Assembly: GCF_900104485.1 (NCBI RefSeq)
Contig: NZ_FMXQ01000002.1
Coordinates: 496,001-560,000 of the forward strand
Length of the DNA stretch: 64,000 bases
Source: Bauldia litoralis
GTDB taxonomy: Bacteria > Pseudomonadota > Alphaproteobacteria > Rhizobiales > Kaistiaceae
Reading direction: 5' to 3'
The notes below the pieces were generated by a model. It saw only the letters and a list, made by a program, of their open reading frames with translations. It searched no databases and had not been told where the DNA came from. Below, piece by piece: positions 7,364 to 18,617 of the stretch. Position numbers and translations under genes: made by a program. How positions within the stretch are numbered: the stretch's first letter is position 1; each line of letters starts with the position of its first letter.

Positions 7364-9367
7364 TCAGATGACGAAGTCGTCGACCATGAAGTCCTTGTGG
7401 TCGAGATCGACCTTCTTGTCGATCTTGGCGAACAGCACCTGCTTGGCCCCGCCCTTGCCGTCCCCGTCGTAGAAGACCTTCTTCCCGTCGCGGATGATGT
7501 GGTCGTTTTTGTCGCCCGCCTTCTTGCCCTCGACGAACTCCTTCTTGCCGACCTTGGTGCCCACGGCGGCGAAGATGTCCTGGTCGAGCACGATCTTGTC
7601 CTTCTTGTGCTTGAAGTCCTTGAGCTTGTCGGCATTGGCGGGGCCGAGCGCGTCTGCGAAGACGAACATGTCCTTGCCGCCCTTGCCGAGCAGCTTGTCC
7701 TTGCCGAGCCCGCCGGAGATCGTGTCCGCCGCGCCGCCGCCGTTCAGCGTGTTCTTGCCGGCGTTGCCGACCAGGATGTTGGCGAGATTGTTGCCCGTTC
7801 CATTGATCTTGGCCGAGCCGGTCAGCACAAGGTTCTCGACATTGGCGCCGAGGGTGAAGGTGACGCTGCTGGCCACCGTGTCGGTTCCCTGCCCGGCGAA
7901 TTCGGTGACGCCGTCCCCGGCATTGTCGACGAAGTAGGTGTCGTCGCCGGTGCCTCCCCGCATGTCGTCGGCGCCGGCGCCACCATCGAGCCCATCCGCC
8001 CCGTCGCCGCCAAAGAGCGCGTTGTTGCCCGAATTGCCGACGAGGATGTTGGCAAGGCCGTTGCCGGTCCCGCTGATATTCGCCGTGCCGCTGAGCCCCA
8101 GATTCTCGACATTGTCGCCGAGAAGATACGAGATGCTGCTGACGACCGTGTCGGTCCCCTGTCCGGCGGATTCGGACACCATGTCGCCGGCGTTGTCGAC
8201 GAAATAGGTATCGTCGCCGCCGCGGCCAAGCATCAGGTCCGCGCCTGTGCCGCCGTTCAGGATGTCCGCCTGTGCCTGGCCAAGCAGCGTGTCGGACCCG
8301 CCGAGGCCGTTGACCGTCGCACCATCCTTGCGGCTGGTGATGACGTTCGCGTTGCCATCGCCATTGATCGGGCTGGTGCGCGGATCGAAGATCGTCGCGT
8401 GGATGTCGACATCGGTCGGGGCATTGTCGACGTCCTCGAAGCCGACGATGAAACGTCCGTCGCTAAGCCCGGCAACGACCGGATTGTCCTCGACGCTGAA
8501 ATTTTCGGTGAACTCGCTGCCTACCTTGGTGCCGTTCGCGTCGAAACGCTGGCCCCGTACCACCCCGCTCCCAGGGTCGTTCCAGACGACGACGAAGCCG
8601 CCTCCCGAAAGGGCCGCGACATGCGGATCGTCTTCGAGCGCAACACCGCCGGAGACCGTTTGGGTCGTCACGACGGTGCCCGCCGACGACACGATCGCCA
8701 TTTTTGCGTCGATGTCGGTGGTGCTGTCTACGAACTCGTCCTCGAAGACGACAACGAAATTCCCATCGGAGAGCGCCGCAACTTCCGGATTGGTCGCGTC
8801 GTCGTCTTGGTCGAAGATCACGAACTCGTCGCCAAGCGTCACCAAGTCCGCGCTCAACGTCTTTCCGACGATATCCGTATCGCCGGCATTGTTCGATCGT
8901 TCGTAGGTGATCAGGTAGTCGCCATTCGCCGCCATCGCGATCGATGGGTTGGCAAGCGTATCGGTGCCCGGGTCGAGTTGAATATCCAGGTTGGAGATAG
9001 GGCTGCCGTAGACATCGAAGAACTCGATGACGATCCCTGTGCCGCTGGCGTCGGTGTCTTCGTAAACGGCGGCGAACCCGCCACCCACGCGCGGCGCAAG
9101 AGCCACGTCCTGCTCGTTGTCGGCGTTGCGCAACCTGTTGACCAGGAATTCGCTCCCGATCGTGTTGCCCTCGGCATCGAAGATCTGGCCGACGAGGTCA
9201 CTGCCGGCAAAGGATGTATCGTTCGCGATCGGCCCACCCGCGGCCTCCGTCCAGACCGCGACGTACCGCCCCAGGCCGATATCGATGATCGCGACGTCGG
9301 ACTGCGAACCAGTCCCGGTCTGGTTGACCTGCTCGCGTCCCTTCCAGACAGTCGGTGTCGTAACCAT
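7364..9367 (-). CDS. RTX (haemolysin-type calcium-binding) secreted protein, 667 aa
   Basis: Probable type I secretion substrate. Residues 1-330 hold repeated blocks of the kind GGFVVVWND...VRGQRFDANGTKVGSEF, which recur with variation and probably form a beta-propeller or similar beta array. Residues about 345-560 carry two near-identical units of about 110 residues, each a run of GGxGxDxLxGGxGxD calcium-binding nonapeptides plus a DTYFVDNAGD ... QGTDTVVSS ... NVENLVL segment. The last 90 residues are lysine/aspartate-rich and end DHKDFMVDDFVI, resembling the C-terminal export signal of the other RTX proteins in this window. No cleavable N-terminal signal is seen. A GGGGGAG ribosome binding site precedes the ATG. 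Catalytic function is not evident; adhesin or surface-layer roles are possible. Confidence 0.92.
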   Translation of the reverse strand: MVTTPTVWKGREQVNQTGTGSQSDVAIIDIGLGRYVAVWTEAAGGPIANDTSFAGSDLVGQIFDAEGNTIGSEFLVNRLRNADNEQDVALAPRVGGGFAAVYEDTDASGTGIVIEFFDVYGSPISNLDIQLDPGTDTLANPSIAMAANGDYLITYERSNNAGDTDIVGKTLSADLVTLGDEFVIFDQDDDATNPEVAALSDGNFVVVFEDEFVDSTTDIDAKMAIVSSAGTVVTTQTVSGGVALEDDPHVAALSGGGFVVVWNDPGSGVVRGQRFDANGTKVGSEFTENFSVEDNPVVAGLSDGRFIVGFEDVDNAPTDVDIHATIFDPRTSPINGDGNANVITSRKDGATVNGLGGSDTLLGQAQADILNGGTGADLMLGRGGDDTYFVDNAGDMVSESAGQGTDTVVSSISYLLGDNVENLGLSGTANISGTGNGLANILVGNSGNNALFGGDGADGLDGGAGADDMRGGTGDDTYFVDNAGDGVTEFAGQGTDTVASSVTFTLGANVENLVLTGSAKINGTGNNLANILVGNAGKNTLNGGGAADTISGGLGKDKLLGKGGKDMFVFADALGPANADKLKDFKHKKDKIVLDQDIFAAVGTKVGKKEFVEGKKAGDKNDHIIRDGKKVFYDGDGKGGAKQVLFAKIDKKVDLDHKDFMVDDFVI

Positions 9368-9813
9368 TGGCTTGCTCCCCCTGATGGCGACTCCCGCCGG
9401 AGCGACAGCCAGTATGTGCGCGCGATCGAAATCTGCGCGGGTTCACCCTCACGAATTGGCTGGACGGATGACACCGGCCTGACGGGCCGGCTCCTTCCCC
9501 CCGGAAGTATTGGCCCAATAAAGCGGATCGAATGCAGTTAATCACGCAATAAAACGACGCAGCGCCAATATTCGCGGATGGAATAGCCGATATGTCCTAC
9601 ATTATCTGGCAACAACGGGGACCGGACGACCTGAAGCTACGTATCTCCGGGATCCACATCCATGATTCCATTGCCATCATCGGCAAGAGCACGGTGCCTC
9701 AGCCGGCCTTTTCACTCCGGCCCCGGCAACCGAAAGCGTGAGCGCGACGGCCTCGTTTCGCCGGCTGCCCCGGCCGCACAGGCGGCAAGCTTCCCTGCCC
9801 CGCCCGGCCCGCC
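9368..9813. other. intergenic region between RTX and luciferase-like genes
   Basis: About 450 bases without a convincing gene. The part next to the RTX gene (9480-9600) is less GC-rich than its surroundings and probably contains the RTX promoter. The remainder is downstream of the luciferase-like gene. Short open frames here show no family resemblance. Confidence 0.6.
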
Positions 9814-10836
9814 TCAGCGCCAGCCGAGCCCCGGCGCAACATGGGTCAGGATCGCCTCGATGACATGGGCGTTGTAGTCGACGCCGAGCTGGTTCGGCAC
9901 GGTGAGGAGCAGCGTGTCCGCCTCGGCGATCGCCTCGTCGCCCTTCAGTTCGTCGATCAGTCTGTCCGGCTCGGCGGCGAAGGAGCGGCCGAAGATCGCC
10001 CGCGTGTTCTCGTCGATCATGCCGATCTGGTCCTGGCTCTCGCCGTTCCGGCCGAAATACATCCGGTCGCGGTCGTCGACGAGCGCGAAGATCGAGCGGC
10101 TGACCGAGACCCGCGGCTCCCGCGCATGCCCGGCCGCTGTCCAGGCGTCGCGATAGGCGCGGATCTGCTTCGCCTGCTGGACATGGAACGGCTCGCCCGT
10201 CTCGTCGAATTTCAGGGTCGAGGATTGCAGGTTCATGCCGAGTTTCGCCGCCCATTCGGCCGTGGCGTTGGTCGCCGAGCCCCACCAGATCCGCTCGCGC
10301 AAGCCCTCCGAATGCGGCTCGACCCTGAGCCGTCCCAGCGGGTTCGGAAACATCGGCCGCGGGTTCGGCTCGGCGAAGCCCTCGCCGCGCAGCACCTCGA
10401 GAAACGTCTCGGTCTTCTGCCGGGCCATCGCCGCGTCGTCTTGTCCCTCCGGCGGCGCGTAGCCGAAGTAACGGTAGCCGTCGATCACCTGCTCCGGCGA
10501 GCCGCGCGAGATGCCGAGCTGCAGCCGCCCGCCGGCGATGAGGTCGGCCGCCCCGGCGTCCTCCGCCATGTAGAGCGGGTTCTCGTAGCGCATGTCGATG
10601 ACCGCCGTGCCGAGCTCGATGCGCGACGTGCGCGCCCCGCAGGCCGCCAGCAGCGGAAACGGCGAGCCGAGCTGCCGGGCGAAATGGTGCACCCGGAAAT
10701 ACGCGCCGTCCGCGCCCAGTTCCTCCGCCGCCACCGCCAGCTCGATCGACTGCAGCAGCGCGTCCGACGCCGAGCGCGTCCCCGACTGCGGCGACGGGTT
10801 CCAGTGACCGAAGGAAAGGAAGCCGATGTTCTTCAT
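9814..10836 (-). CDS. LLM-class (luciferase-like) flavin-dependent oxidoreductase
   Basis: A 340-residue TIM-barrel flavoprotein of the bacterial luciferase-like family, using FMN or F420. It begins MKNIGFLSFGHWNPSPQSG and includes AEELGADGAYFRVHHFARQLGSPFPLLAACGARTSRIELGTAVIDMRYENPLYMAED, the standard second to fourth strands. GRLQLGISRGSPEQVIDG follows near residue 130. The substrate cannot be predicted. It is monocistronic. A decayed copy of its 5' end and upstream flank lies about 1.4 kb away at 12209-12335. Confidence 0.93.
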   Translation of the reverse strand: MKNIGFLSFGHWNPSPQSGTRSASDALLQSIELAVAAEELGADGAYFRVHHFARQLGSPFPLLAACGARTSRIELGTAVIDMRYENPLYMAEDAGAADLIAGGRLQLGISRGSPEQVIDGYRYFGYAPPEGQDDAAMARQKTETFLEVLRGEGFAEPNPRPMFPNPLGRLRVEPHSEGLRERIWWGSATNATAEWAAKLGMNLQSSTLKFDETGEPFHVQQAKQIRAYRDAWTAAGHAREPRVSVSRSIFALVDDRDRMYFGRNGESQDQIGMIDENTRAIFGRSFAAEPDRLIDELKGDEAIAEADTLLLTVPNQLGVDYNAHVIEAILTHVAPGLGWR

Positions 10837-10992
10837 GGGGTCTCGCTGACGGAGTGACGTGTGCGGCCCATGCTAGCGCAGATTCCGAGCGGGTTGAATC
10901 GGCTTGGCGAGCCCCCCTCCTGTCCCCTGATCGAGCCGGGGCAAGCCCTCCCCCGTTCAGGGACCTGTCGCGCAATTGGAGCAAGGCGGTCC

Positions 10993-11109
10993 TGCGTGCT
11001 TCGAGGCTCGCTGCGCTCGCACCTCAGCATGGCGGTGGTTTTCCGCTGCGAAACAGATGCTTGAGCCATCCTGAGGTGCTCGGGCGAAGCCCGGGCCTCG
11101 AAGGACGCA
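10993..11109. repeat. imperfect inverted-repeat intergenic element
   Basis: Two arms, 10993-11032 and 11066-11109, are imperfect reverse complements: both read TGCGT-CTTCGAGGC ... GCACCTCAG-ATGG in opposite orientation. Each arm also has an inner small palindrome (GCTCGCTGCGCTCGC; GCTCGGGCGAAGCCCGGGC). This is the pattern of the dispersed palindromic repeats common in Hyphomicrobiales. It occupies most of the otherwise empty interval 10837-11189. Confidence 0.75.
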
Positions 11110-11189
11110 ATGCCCGTGGATCGGGGCGGCGTCCCGGCGGCAACGCTAATTGACGCGCAATCGCGCGAGGCCTCGATCCGCTCCACCCC

Positions 11190-12161
11190 TTACCGGCAGA
11201 TCGGCAGTTTCCCCGGCGGCGCCGGCGTCAGGGACGCCCGCCATTCGTCGATGATCGGCCGTAGCGTTGCCTCGGGCCAGAACCGGGGCGCGCCGATCGC
11301 CCGCAGGCACGTCGCGTTCCAGTAGAGCCCCGCGTCCGACAGCGACCGCCGCGCCTTCACCGCATTGGCGACGGCATTGATGTCGCCGGATTCCGGATAG
11401 ATATACACCGTCGTCGGGTTGTCCTGCGCCAGCGCGAGGATCAGCTCGGAAGCGGCCGGCGACCAGGATGTGCAGCCATTGCTGCGGCCGCCGGTGTAGT
11501 TCACCAGGCTGCCATAGGGAACGTATCCCTCCTCGTCCGCATGGGGGCTGCCCGGATTCTTGAAGCGGCACTGCCACCTCAGGAAGACCGCCGGATGCCC
11601 GCCGATTTCACGCTCCCTGGCATTGGCCGTCTCCCCCTCGCCCTCGAACTGCAGGAAGGTGCGCAGGAAGGGCGTCCGCTTGCCCGAGATGGTGGTGTAG
11701 CCCTTGAACGACGTCCGCGGCTCGGCCGTCACATAGGCCCCGCCCATGGTCAGGTTGGACCCCTCCGCGTTGGAGAAGTTCTGCGCGCATTCCCGCCCGT
11801 TCGAGAAATTCGCTCGGGCGAGCTTCCGCCCGTTGCCGTAGCCGGACGAGACAGCGCGAAACGTCTGGTCCGCCTCGCAGATGACGTAGAACCGGCGGCC
11901 CGGCTCGCCATCCCGCGACGTGCTGGGCCGCGTCGCGTCCATCGCGAAGTAGCAGGCATTATGCACCGCCCCTTCGCCGACCTTGCGGTGGTGAAGCGCC
12001 CGCGCCCGCTGCAACACCACCGGCGCGATCTGCCCCTCCTCCGTCCCGACATGCGGCAGCAGCCAGTCCGGAATGCCCAGGGGCTCAGCCGCCAGCGACG
12101 GCGACGCGCCCGCAACAAGAGCCATGACGCCGATGATGAGAGAGAGAAGTGTCAACCGCAA
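11190..12161 (-). CDS. secreted murein L,D-transpeptidase catalytic-domain (YkuD_2-like) protein
   Basis: A 323-residue exported protein. The N-terminus MRLTLLSLIIGVMALVAG...LAA is a Sec signal peptide. The C-terminal half contains EEGYVPYGSLVNYTGGRSNGCTSWSP, which matches the SxGC catalytic-cysteine motif of the YkuD_2 L,D-transpeptidase relatives. An upstream His (around HADEEG or GGHPA) would complete the Cys-His pair. The predicted role is periplasmic peptidoglycan cross-linking or remodelling. The start is uncertain: the track-length start is a TTG at 12161, which preserves the full signal peptide, while the first ATG (12125) would truncate it. Assignment is by the SNGC motif and general layout, so the family is probable rather than certain. 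Confidence 0.75.
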   Translation of the reverse strand: MRLTLLSLIIGVMALVAGASPSLAAEPLGIPDWLLPHVGTEEGQIAPVVLQRARALHHRKVGEGAVHNACYFAMDATRPSTSRDGEPGRRFYVICEADQTFRAVSSGYGNGRKLARANFSNGRECAQNFSNAEGSNLTMGGAYVTAEPRTSFKGYTTISGKRTPFLRTFLQFEGEGETANAREREIGGHPAVFLRWQCRFKNPGSPHADEEGYVPYGSLVNYTGGRSNGCTSWSPAASELILALAQDNPTTVYIYPESGDINAVANAVKARRSLSDAGLYWNATCLRAIGAPRFWPEATLRPIIDEWRASLTPAPPGKLPICR

Positions 12162-12208
12162 CGGGCGAAGTCCCTGCCAGATTGTCCTGGACGGAAGGCT
12201 AGCATGAG

Positions 12209-12290
12209 TCGGTCAGGCATGCAGCGCATCCACCGCCGACTGCGTCGACGGCGACTAGTGACCCAACGAGAGGAAGCTGACGTTTGTTAT
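12209..12290 (-). pseudogene. decayed 5' fragment of a luciferase-like oxidoreductase gene
   Basis: Read from 12290 on the minus strand, the conceptual product is ITNVSFLSLGH-stop-SPSTQSAVDALHA-stop. This aligns codon for codon with the start of the intact gene at 10836 (MKNIGFLSFGHWNPSPQSGTRSASDALLQ). It has lost the ATG, acquired a stop at the Trp codon, lost four codons and gained a second stop. Similarity continues into the 5' flank to about 12335, so a segment including the upstream region was duplicated and has decayed. Confidence 0.85.
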
Positions 12291-12354
12291 GGGGGCCCGA
12301 CGGAGTTGCAAGGTCCAGCCCATAACTTAGCGGCGGCGGGAACAATCGTGAGAT

Positions 12355-12477
12355 CTAGTCGCGTCGGGGCCGCTCTTGACGCTCGCGGATGGCCAGCAGA
12401 TGTCCGAAGTGGGAGGAAGCGATAACGCCGATAGAAGGGCCCCCAAGGGCCGGCTCCACGTTCGTGTTTGTTTTCAT
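12355..12477 (-). CDS. candidate 40-residue small protein
   Basis: A short open frame on the minus strand with an excellent ribosome binding site, AAGGAGG at 12482-12488, four bases before its ATG. The product begins MKTNTNVEPALGGPS, has a middle section GVIASSHFGHLLAI and ends RERQERPRRD. It is mildly amphipathic and basic at the C-terminus, with no recognisable domain. An AT-rich stretch lies immediately upstream and could provide the promoter. No homology can be claimed by eye, and conservation has not been tested. Confidence 0.42.
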   Translation of the reverse strand: MKTNTNVEPALGGPSIGVIASSHFGHLLAIRERQERPRRD

Positions 12478-12843
12478 GGCGCCTCCTTAAATGCCAATGT
12501 TTTCAACGGAAAATTCCTAAATGCTTCGAGAATTCCCAAGATATATTTAAAGAAAAACATTGTAATTATTCACTTCGGAGAGTATGTGCATATCAATCAA
12601 CTTGTAGTAACAACCCTTTTTACTCGATTTCTGCCTTGCTCGGAAGGAATTCCGTAGGCTGATCCGACGAGAATATCTGCCGACTCCCGTCCCGTGTTGA
12701 TCGAGGGACTTGGATCCAGGCGGCGTTTCCAGACCGACTATCGTTTTCTTCCCTGACTTCACGGTTCTGCACTCGATGCGCGGAGAAATTCGTGTCGCCG
12801 GGACGATGGTGTCGGTGGCTTTGCATCACCTTGAGGAGTCCAA
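12478..12843. other. AT-rich intergenic segment between divergent units
   Basis: The stretch 12480-12650 is strikingly AT-rich compared with the rest of the window, with runs such as ATATATTTAAAGAAAAACATTG. It separates the small ORF (minus) from the DUF1611 gene (plus). It probably contains promoters for one or both; it might also be a remnant of transferred DNA. The open frames crossing it show no coding character that I can recognise. Confidence 0.6.
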
Positions 12844-14037
12844 ATGTTGACCGCCCCGCTCGCCTTGGCGACGACTACACTCCGCGCTTCGCCCGCGTCC
12901 GACGCCAACGTCAGGGTCCCAATTCCGGCAGGCTCCCGAGGCGAAGCCGCGTCGACCCCATCGGCAATCGTCTATTGCGAAGGCAATTTCGGCGCCCTCG
13001 ACGGCAAGACTGCCAACGGGCTCGTCCGTCATTCGGAGAAGTACGAGATCCTCTCGGTCATCGACAGCGAAAAGGCTGGCCTCGATACCGGCGTGGTTCT
13101 CGGTGATGGGCCGAACGACATCCCGGTATGCCGCGACCTCGCCGATGCTCTCCGCCACGCCGGTGGCACGCCGGACTATTTCATCTTCGGCATGGCCCCA
13201 TCGAGCGGGATGCTGTCGCCGCGCGAACGCGGCCTTTTCCTCGAGGCGATTGGCCTGGGGATGAACATCGTCAACGGCCTCCACGAGTTCCTCAACGACG
13301 ACCCGGAGTTCGCGGCGGCGAGTGCTGCGAATTCCGTCGCCATCCTCGACGTGCGCCGGCCTCGCGCCAAGCGGGACCTGCGGATGTTCAGCGGCCGCAT
13401 TGCCGAGGTTACCTGTCCGCGCATCGCCGTGCTCGGCACGGACTGTGCCATCGGCAAGCGGACCACCGCGACCATATTGACCGGCGCCCTCAACGACCGC
13501 GGTATCAAGGCGGTGATGGTCGGCACCGGGCAAACCGGGCTCATCCAGGGAGCGCGCTACGGCGTTTCGCTCGATGCGATCCCTTCGCAGTTCTGCGCTG
13601 GCGAGATGGAAGCCGCCATCCTTGAAGCCTTCGAAAGCGAAAATCCGGATGTGATCATCATCGAGGGGCAGGGTGCCCTGAGCCACCCGGCCTTCTGTAC
13701 GTCGGCGTTTATCCTGCGCGGCAGTCGTCCCGACGGCGTGGTCCTGCAACATGCGCCCGGACGGGCCAATCGGTGCGATTTCGAACACATGCCCATGCCG
13801 ACGGCGGCCAGCGAGATCAATCTGATCGAGACTTTCGCCGACACCAAGGTCATCGGTCTCACCATCAATCACGAGAACATGACAGACGTCCAGGTCAGCA
13901 CCTCGATCCAGCTCTTTGCCGGCGATCTCGGCATCCCTATCACAGATGCATTGACCCGGTCGCCCGACCGCTTGGTGGAAATGGTCTTTGGGGCATTTCC
14001 GGCTTTGGAGGCGAAGGTCACAGCCCGCGTTCAATGA
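12844..14037 (+). CDS. DUF1611 family P-loop protein (DgcN-like, possible N-acyltransferase)
   Basis: A 397-residue protein with the DUF1611 layout: an N-terminal Rossmann-like domain (about 40-185, AIVYCEGNFGALDGKTANGLVRHS) and a C-terminal P-loop domain whose GTDCAIGKRTT loop is at residues 198-208, followed by GTGQTGLIQGARYG and VIIIEGQGALSHPAF. Some DUF1611 proteins (DgcN) have been described as D-amino-acid N-acetyltransferases in D-glutamate catabolism; whether this one acts so is inference. GGAG precedes the ATG. The first 38 residues are unlike the family core and may be a non-conserved extension. Its stop overlaps the start of the racemase gene in an ATGA arrangement, so the two are translationally coupled. 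Confidence 0.88.
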   Translation: MLTAPLALATTTLRASPASDANVRVPIPAGSRGEAASTPSAIVYCEGNFGALDGKTANGLVRHSEKYEILSVIDSEKAGLDTGVVLGDGPNDIPVCRDLADALRHAGGTPDYFIFGMAPSSGMLSPRERGLFLEAIGLGMNIVNGLHEFLNDDPEFAAASAANSVAILDVRRPRAKRDLRMFSGRIAEVTCPRIAVLGTDCAIGKRTTATILTGALNDRGIKAVMVGTGQTGLIQGARYGVSLDAIPSQFCAGEMEAAILEAFESENPDVIIIEGQGALSHPAFCTSAFILRGSRPDGVVLQHAPGRANRCDFEHMPMPTAASEINLIETFADTKVIGLTINHENMTDVQVSTSIQLFAGDLGIPITDALTRSPDRLVEMVFGAFPALEAKVTARVQ

Positions 14038-15104
14038 CCGCGCCGCGGCTGGAGATCGACCTCGAGAAGATTCGCCACAACGCCCATACGTTGGTCCAGC
14101 GCCTCAAGGCGCGCGGGATTTCCGTCACTGGCGTATCCAAGGCCAGTCTCGGCTCGCCCGACATCGCTGATGCCTTGCTGCGGGCCGGAGTGAGCGGACT
14201 TGGCGACTCCCGCATCGAGAACATCGAAGCCATGCGCCGCGCCGGGATCGCGGCGCCGATGACGCTGATCCGATCTCCGATGCTGAGCCAAACTCGGCGG
14301 ATCGTGACGTTCGCCGATGTCAGCTTCAACACCGAACGCGATGTCATCGCTGCGCTGTCCCGCGCCGCGCAACAGGCGGGGCGTACACACGGGATCGTCC
14401 TCATGGTCGAGCTGGGCGATCTCCGCGAAGGGATCATGCCCGCCGATCTCGAACGGACCGTTTGCGAAACGCTCCGTTTCCCGAACATCGTCCTCAAGGG
14501 TATCGGCAGCAATCTTGCCTGTCGCAGCGGCGTCGTGCCGGATGCCAGGAACATGTCCGAGTTGTCGAGACTGGCCGACTCGATCGACGCCGCTACCGGT
14601 TCCGTGATGACCGTCGTTTCAGGCGGCAACTCTGCCAATCTCGAATGGGCACTCGGCGGCGGCGCAGATATCGGGCGGATCAACAATCTCCGCCTTGGAG
14701 AATCGATTCTCCTGGGTTGCGAACCGCTCCATCGCCGGCCGATCGAAGGTCTGTTCACCGACGCGATCACGCTGATCGCCGAGACGATCGAGTCGAAGAC
14801 AAAGCCGTCCCGACCCTGGGGCACGATTGCCCAATCGGCATTCGGAGAGCGGGCGCCAACCGCGGACCGCGGCCCGATAGCGCAATCGATCCTCGCGCTC
14901 GGCCGTCAGGACACCGACACCGATGGCCTTACCGCGCCTCCCGGGACTGAAATTCTCGGCGCCAGCAGCGATCACCTGATCGTCAGCACAGGGGGCCGAC
15001 ATAAGCCGGTCGGCGGCGAAATCGCGTTCCAGCTCACCTACGGCGCGCTGGTTCGCGCCATGACGTCGCCCTTCGTGGCCAAGGCGTTTTTGAAAGGAGG
15101 GTAA
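14034..15104 (+). CDS. PLP-dependent alanine/ornithine racemase-family protein
   Basis: A 356-residue fold-type III PLP enzyme of the alanine racemase N-domain family, closest in style to the ornithine/lysine racemases. The PLP lysine is probably K36 in VTGVSKASLG, followed by GVSGLGDSRIENIEAMRRAG, VLMVELGDLREGI and VSGGNSANLEWA, all characteristic of that subgroup. The C-terminus resembles the beta domain region with a GGRHKPVGGEIAFQLTYGALVRAM block. It is translationally coupled to the DUF1611 gene, which suggests they act in sequence: interconversion of an L- and D-amino acid and then modification of one enantiomer. The substrate is not known. Confidence 0.9.
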   Translation: MTAPRLEIDLEKIRHNAHTLVQRLKARGISVTGVSKASLGSPDIADALLRAGVSGLGDSRIENIEAMRRAGIAAPMTLIRSPMLSQTRRIVTFADVSFNTERDVIAALSRAAQQAGRTHGIVLMVELGDLREGIMPADLERTVCETLRFPNIVLKGIGSNLACRSGVVPDARNMSELSRLADSIDAATGSVMTVVSGGNSANLEWALGGGADIGRINNLRLGESILLGCEPLHRRPIEGLFTDAITLIAETIESKTKPSRPWGTIAQSAFGERAPTADRGPIAQSILALGRQDTDTDGLTAPPGTEILGASSDHLIVSTGGRHKPVGGEIAFQLTYGALVRAMTSPFVAKAFLKGG

Positions 15105-15530
15105 GGCGACGACACTTGGCGTCGCGCGAACATCGGGCCTCCTCCTTTCCTGCGCGCCTCCCAGAACGATCGACGGTGGCTGGCCACAAGTCTGCTGCAG
15201 GCCATTGATTGGTGCCGTCGTTCCCATCCCCGGCGAACGGCGGGTTTGGGCGGAGAACTGACCTCGGGCCTGCGTCCGCTGTAGGTGCAAAGTGGCTGTC
15301 CGTCATACCGACCACGCCATCCACACTGCGTCCATGGTTCCCATTTTGTTCTTTACAAGTCCGCCACCACTTGGGCAACATCGCCCACGGACTCACCCGC
15401 GCGACCCGCTTTGTCAGCAACCGGCCCCAACCGTGGGGACAATCCGCCCCAGCCGCTTGTTTCGCGCCGCCAAGAGCCTAAGTTTGACCCGAGCGGTCGT
15501 CGCCGCCCCTCCCCGTCGGATTAGCAGAGC
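15105..15530. other. intergenic region upstream of uvrA
   Basis: A 426-base interval without a convincing gene. Its main recognisable content is the LexA box at 15337-15351. The remainder, including 15105-15290, downstream of the racemase gene, shows no clear terminator. Confidence 0.6.
15337..15351 (+). promoter_or_regulatory. LexA (SOS) box upstream of uvrA
   Basis: GTTC, seven bases (CCATTTT), GTTC: a perfect match to the direct-repeat SOS box GTTC-N7-GTTC known for alphaproteobacterial LexA. It lies 180 bases upstream of the uvrA start. uvrA is a classic SOS gene, so the position makes functional sense. Confidence 0.8.

Positions 15531-18617
<3,087 letters not shown>

Noticed and set aside
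7397-9541. 714-codon plus-strand frame opposite the RTX gene
   Set aside because: Composition mirrors the RTX repeats in antisense. The minus-strand frame has calcium-binding motifs and a ribosome binding site.
12376-12657. 93-codon plus-strand frame across the AT-rich patch
   Set aside because: It spans an abrupt composition change and opposes the better-supported small ORF; no domain or ribosome binding site.
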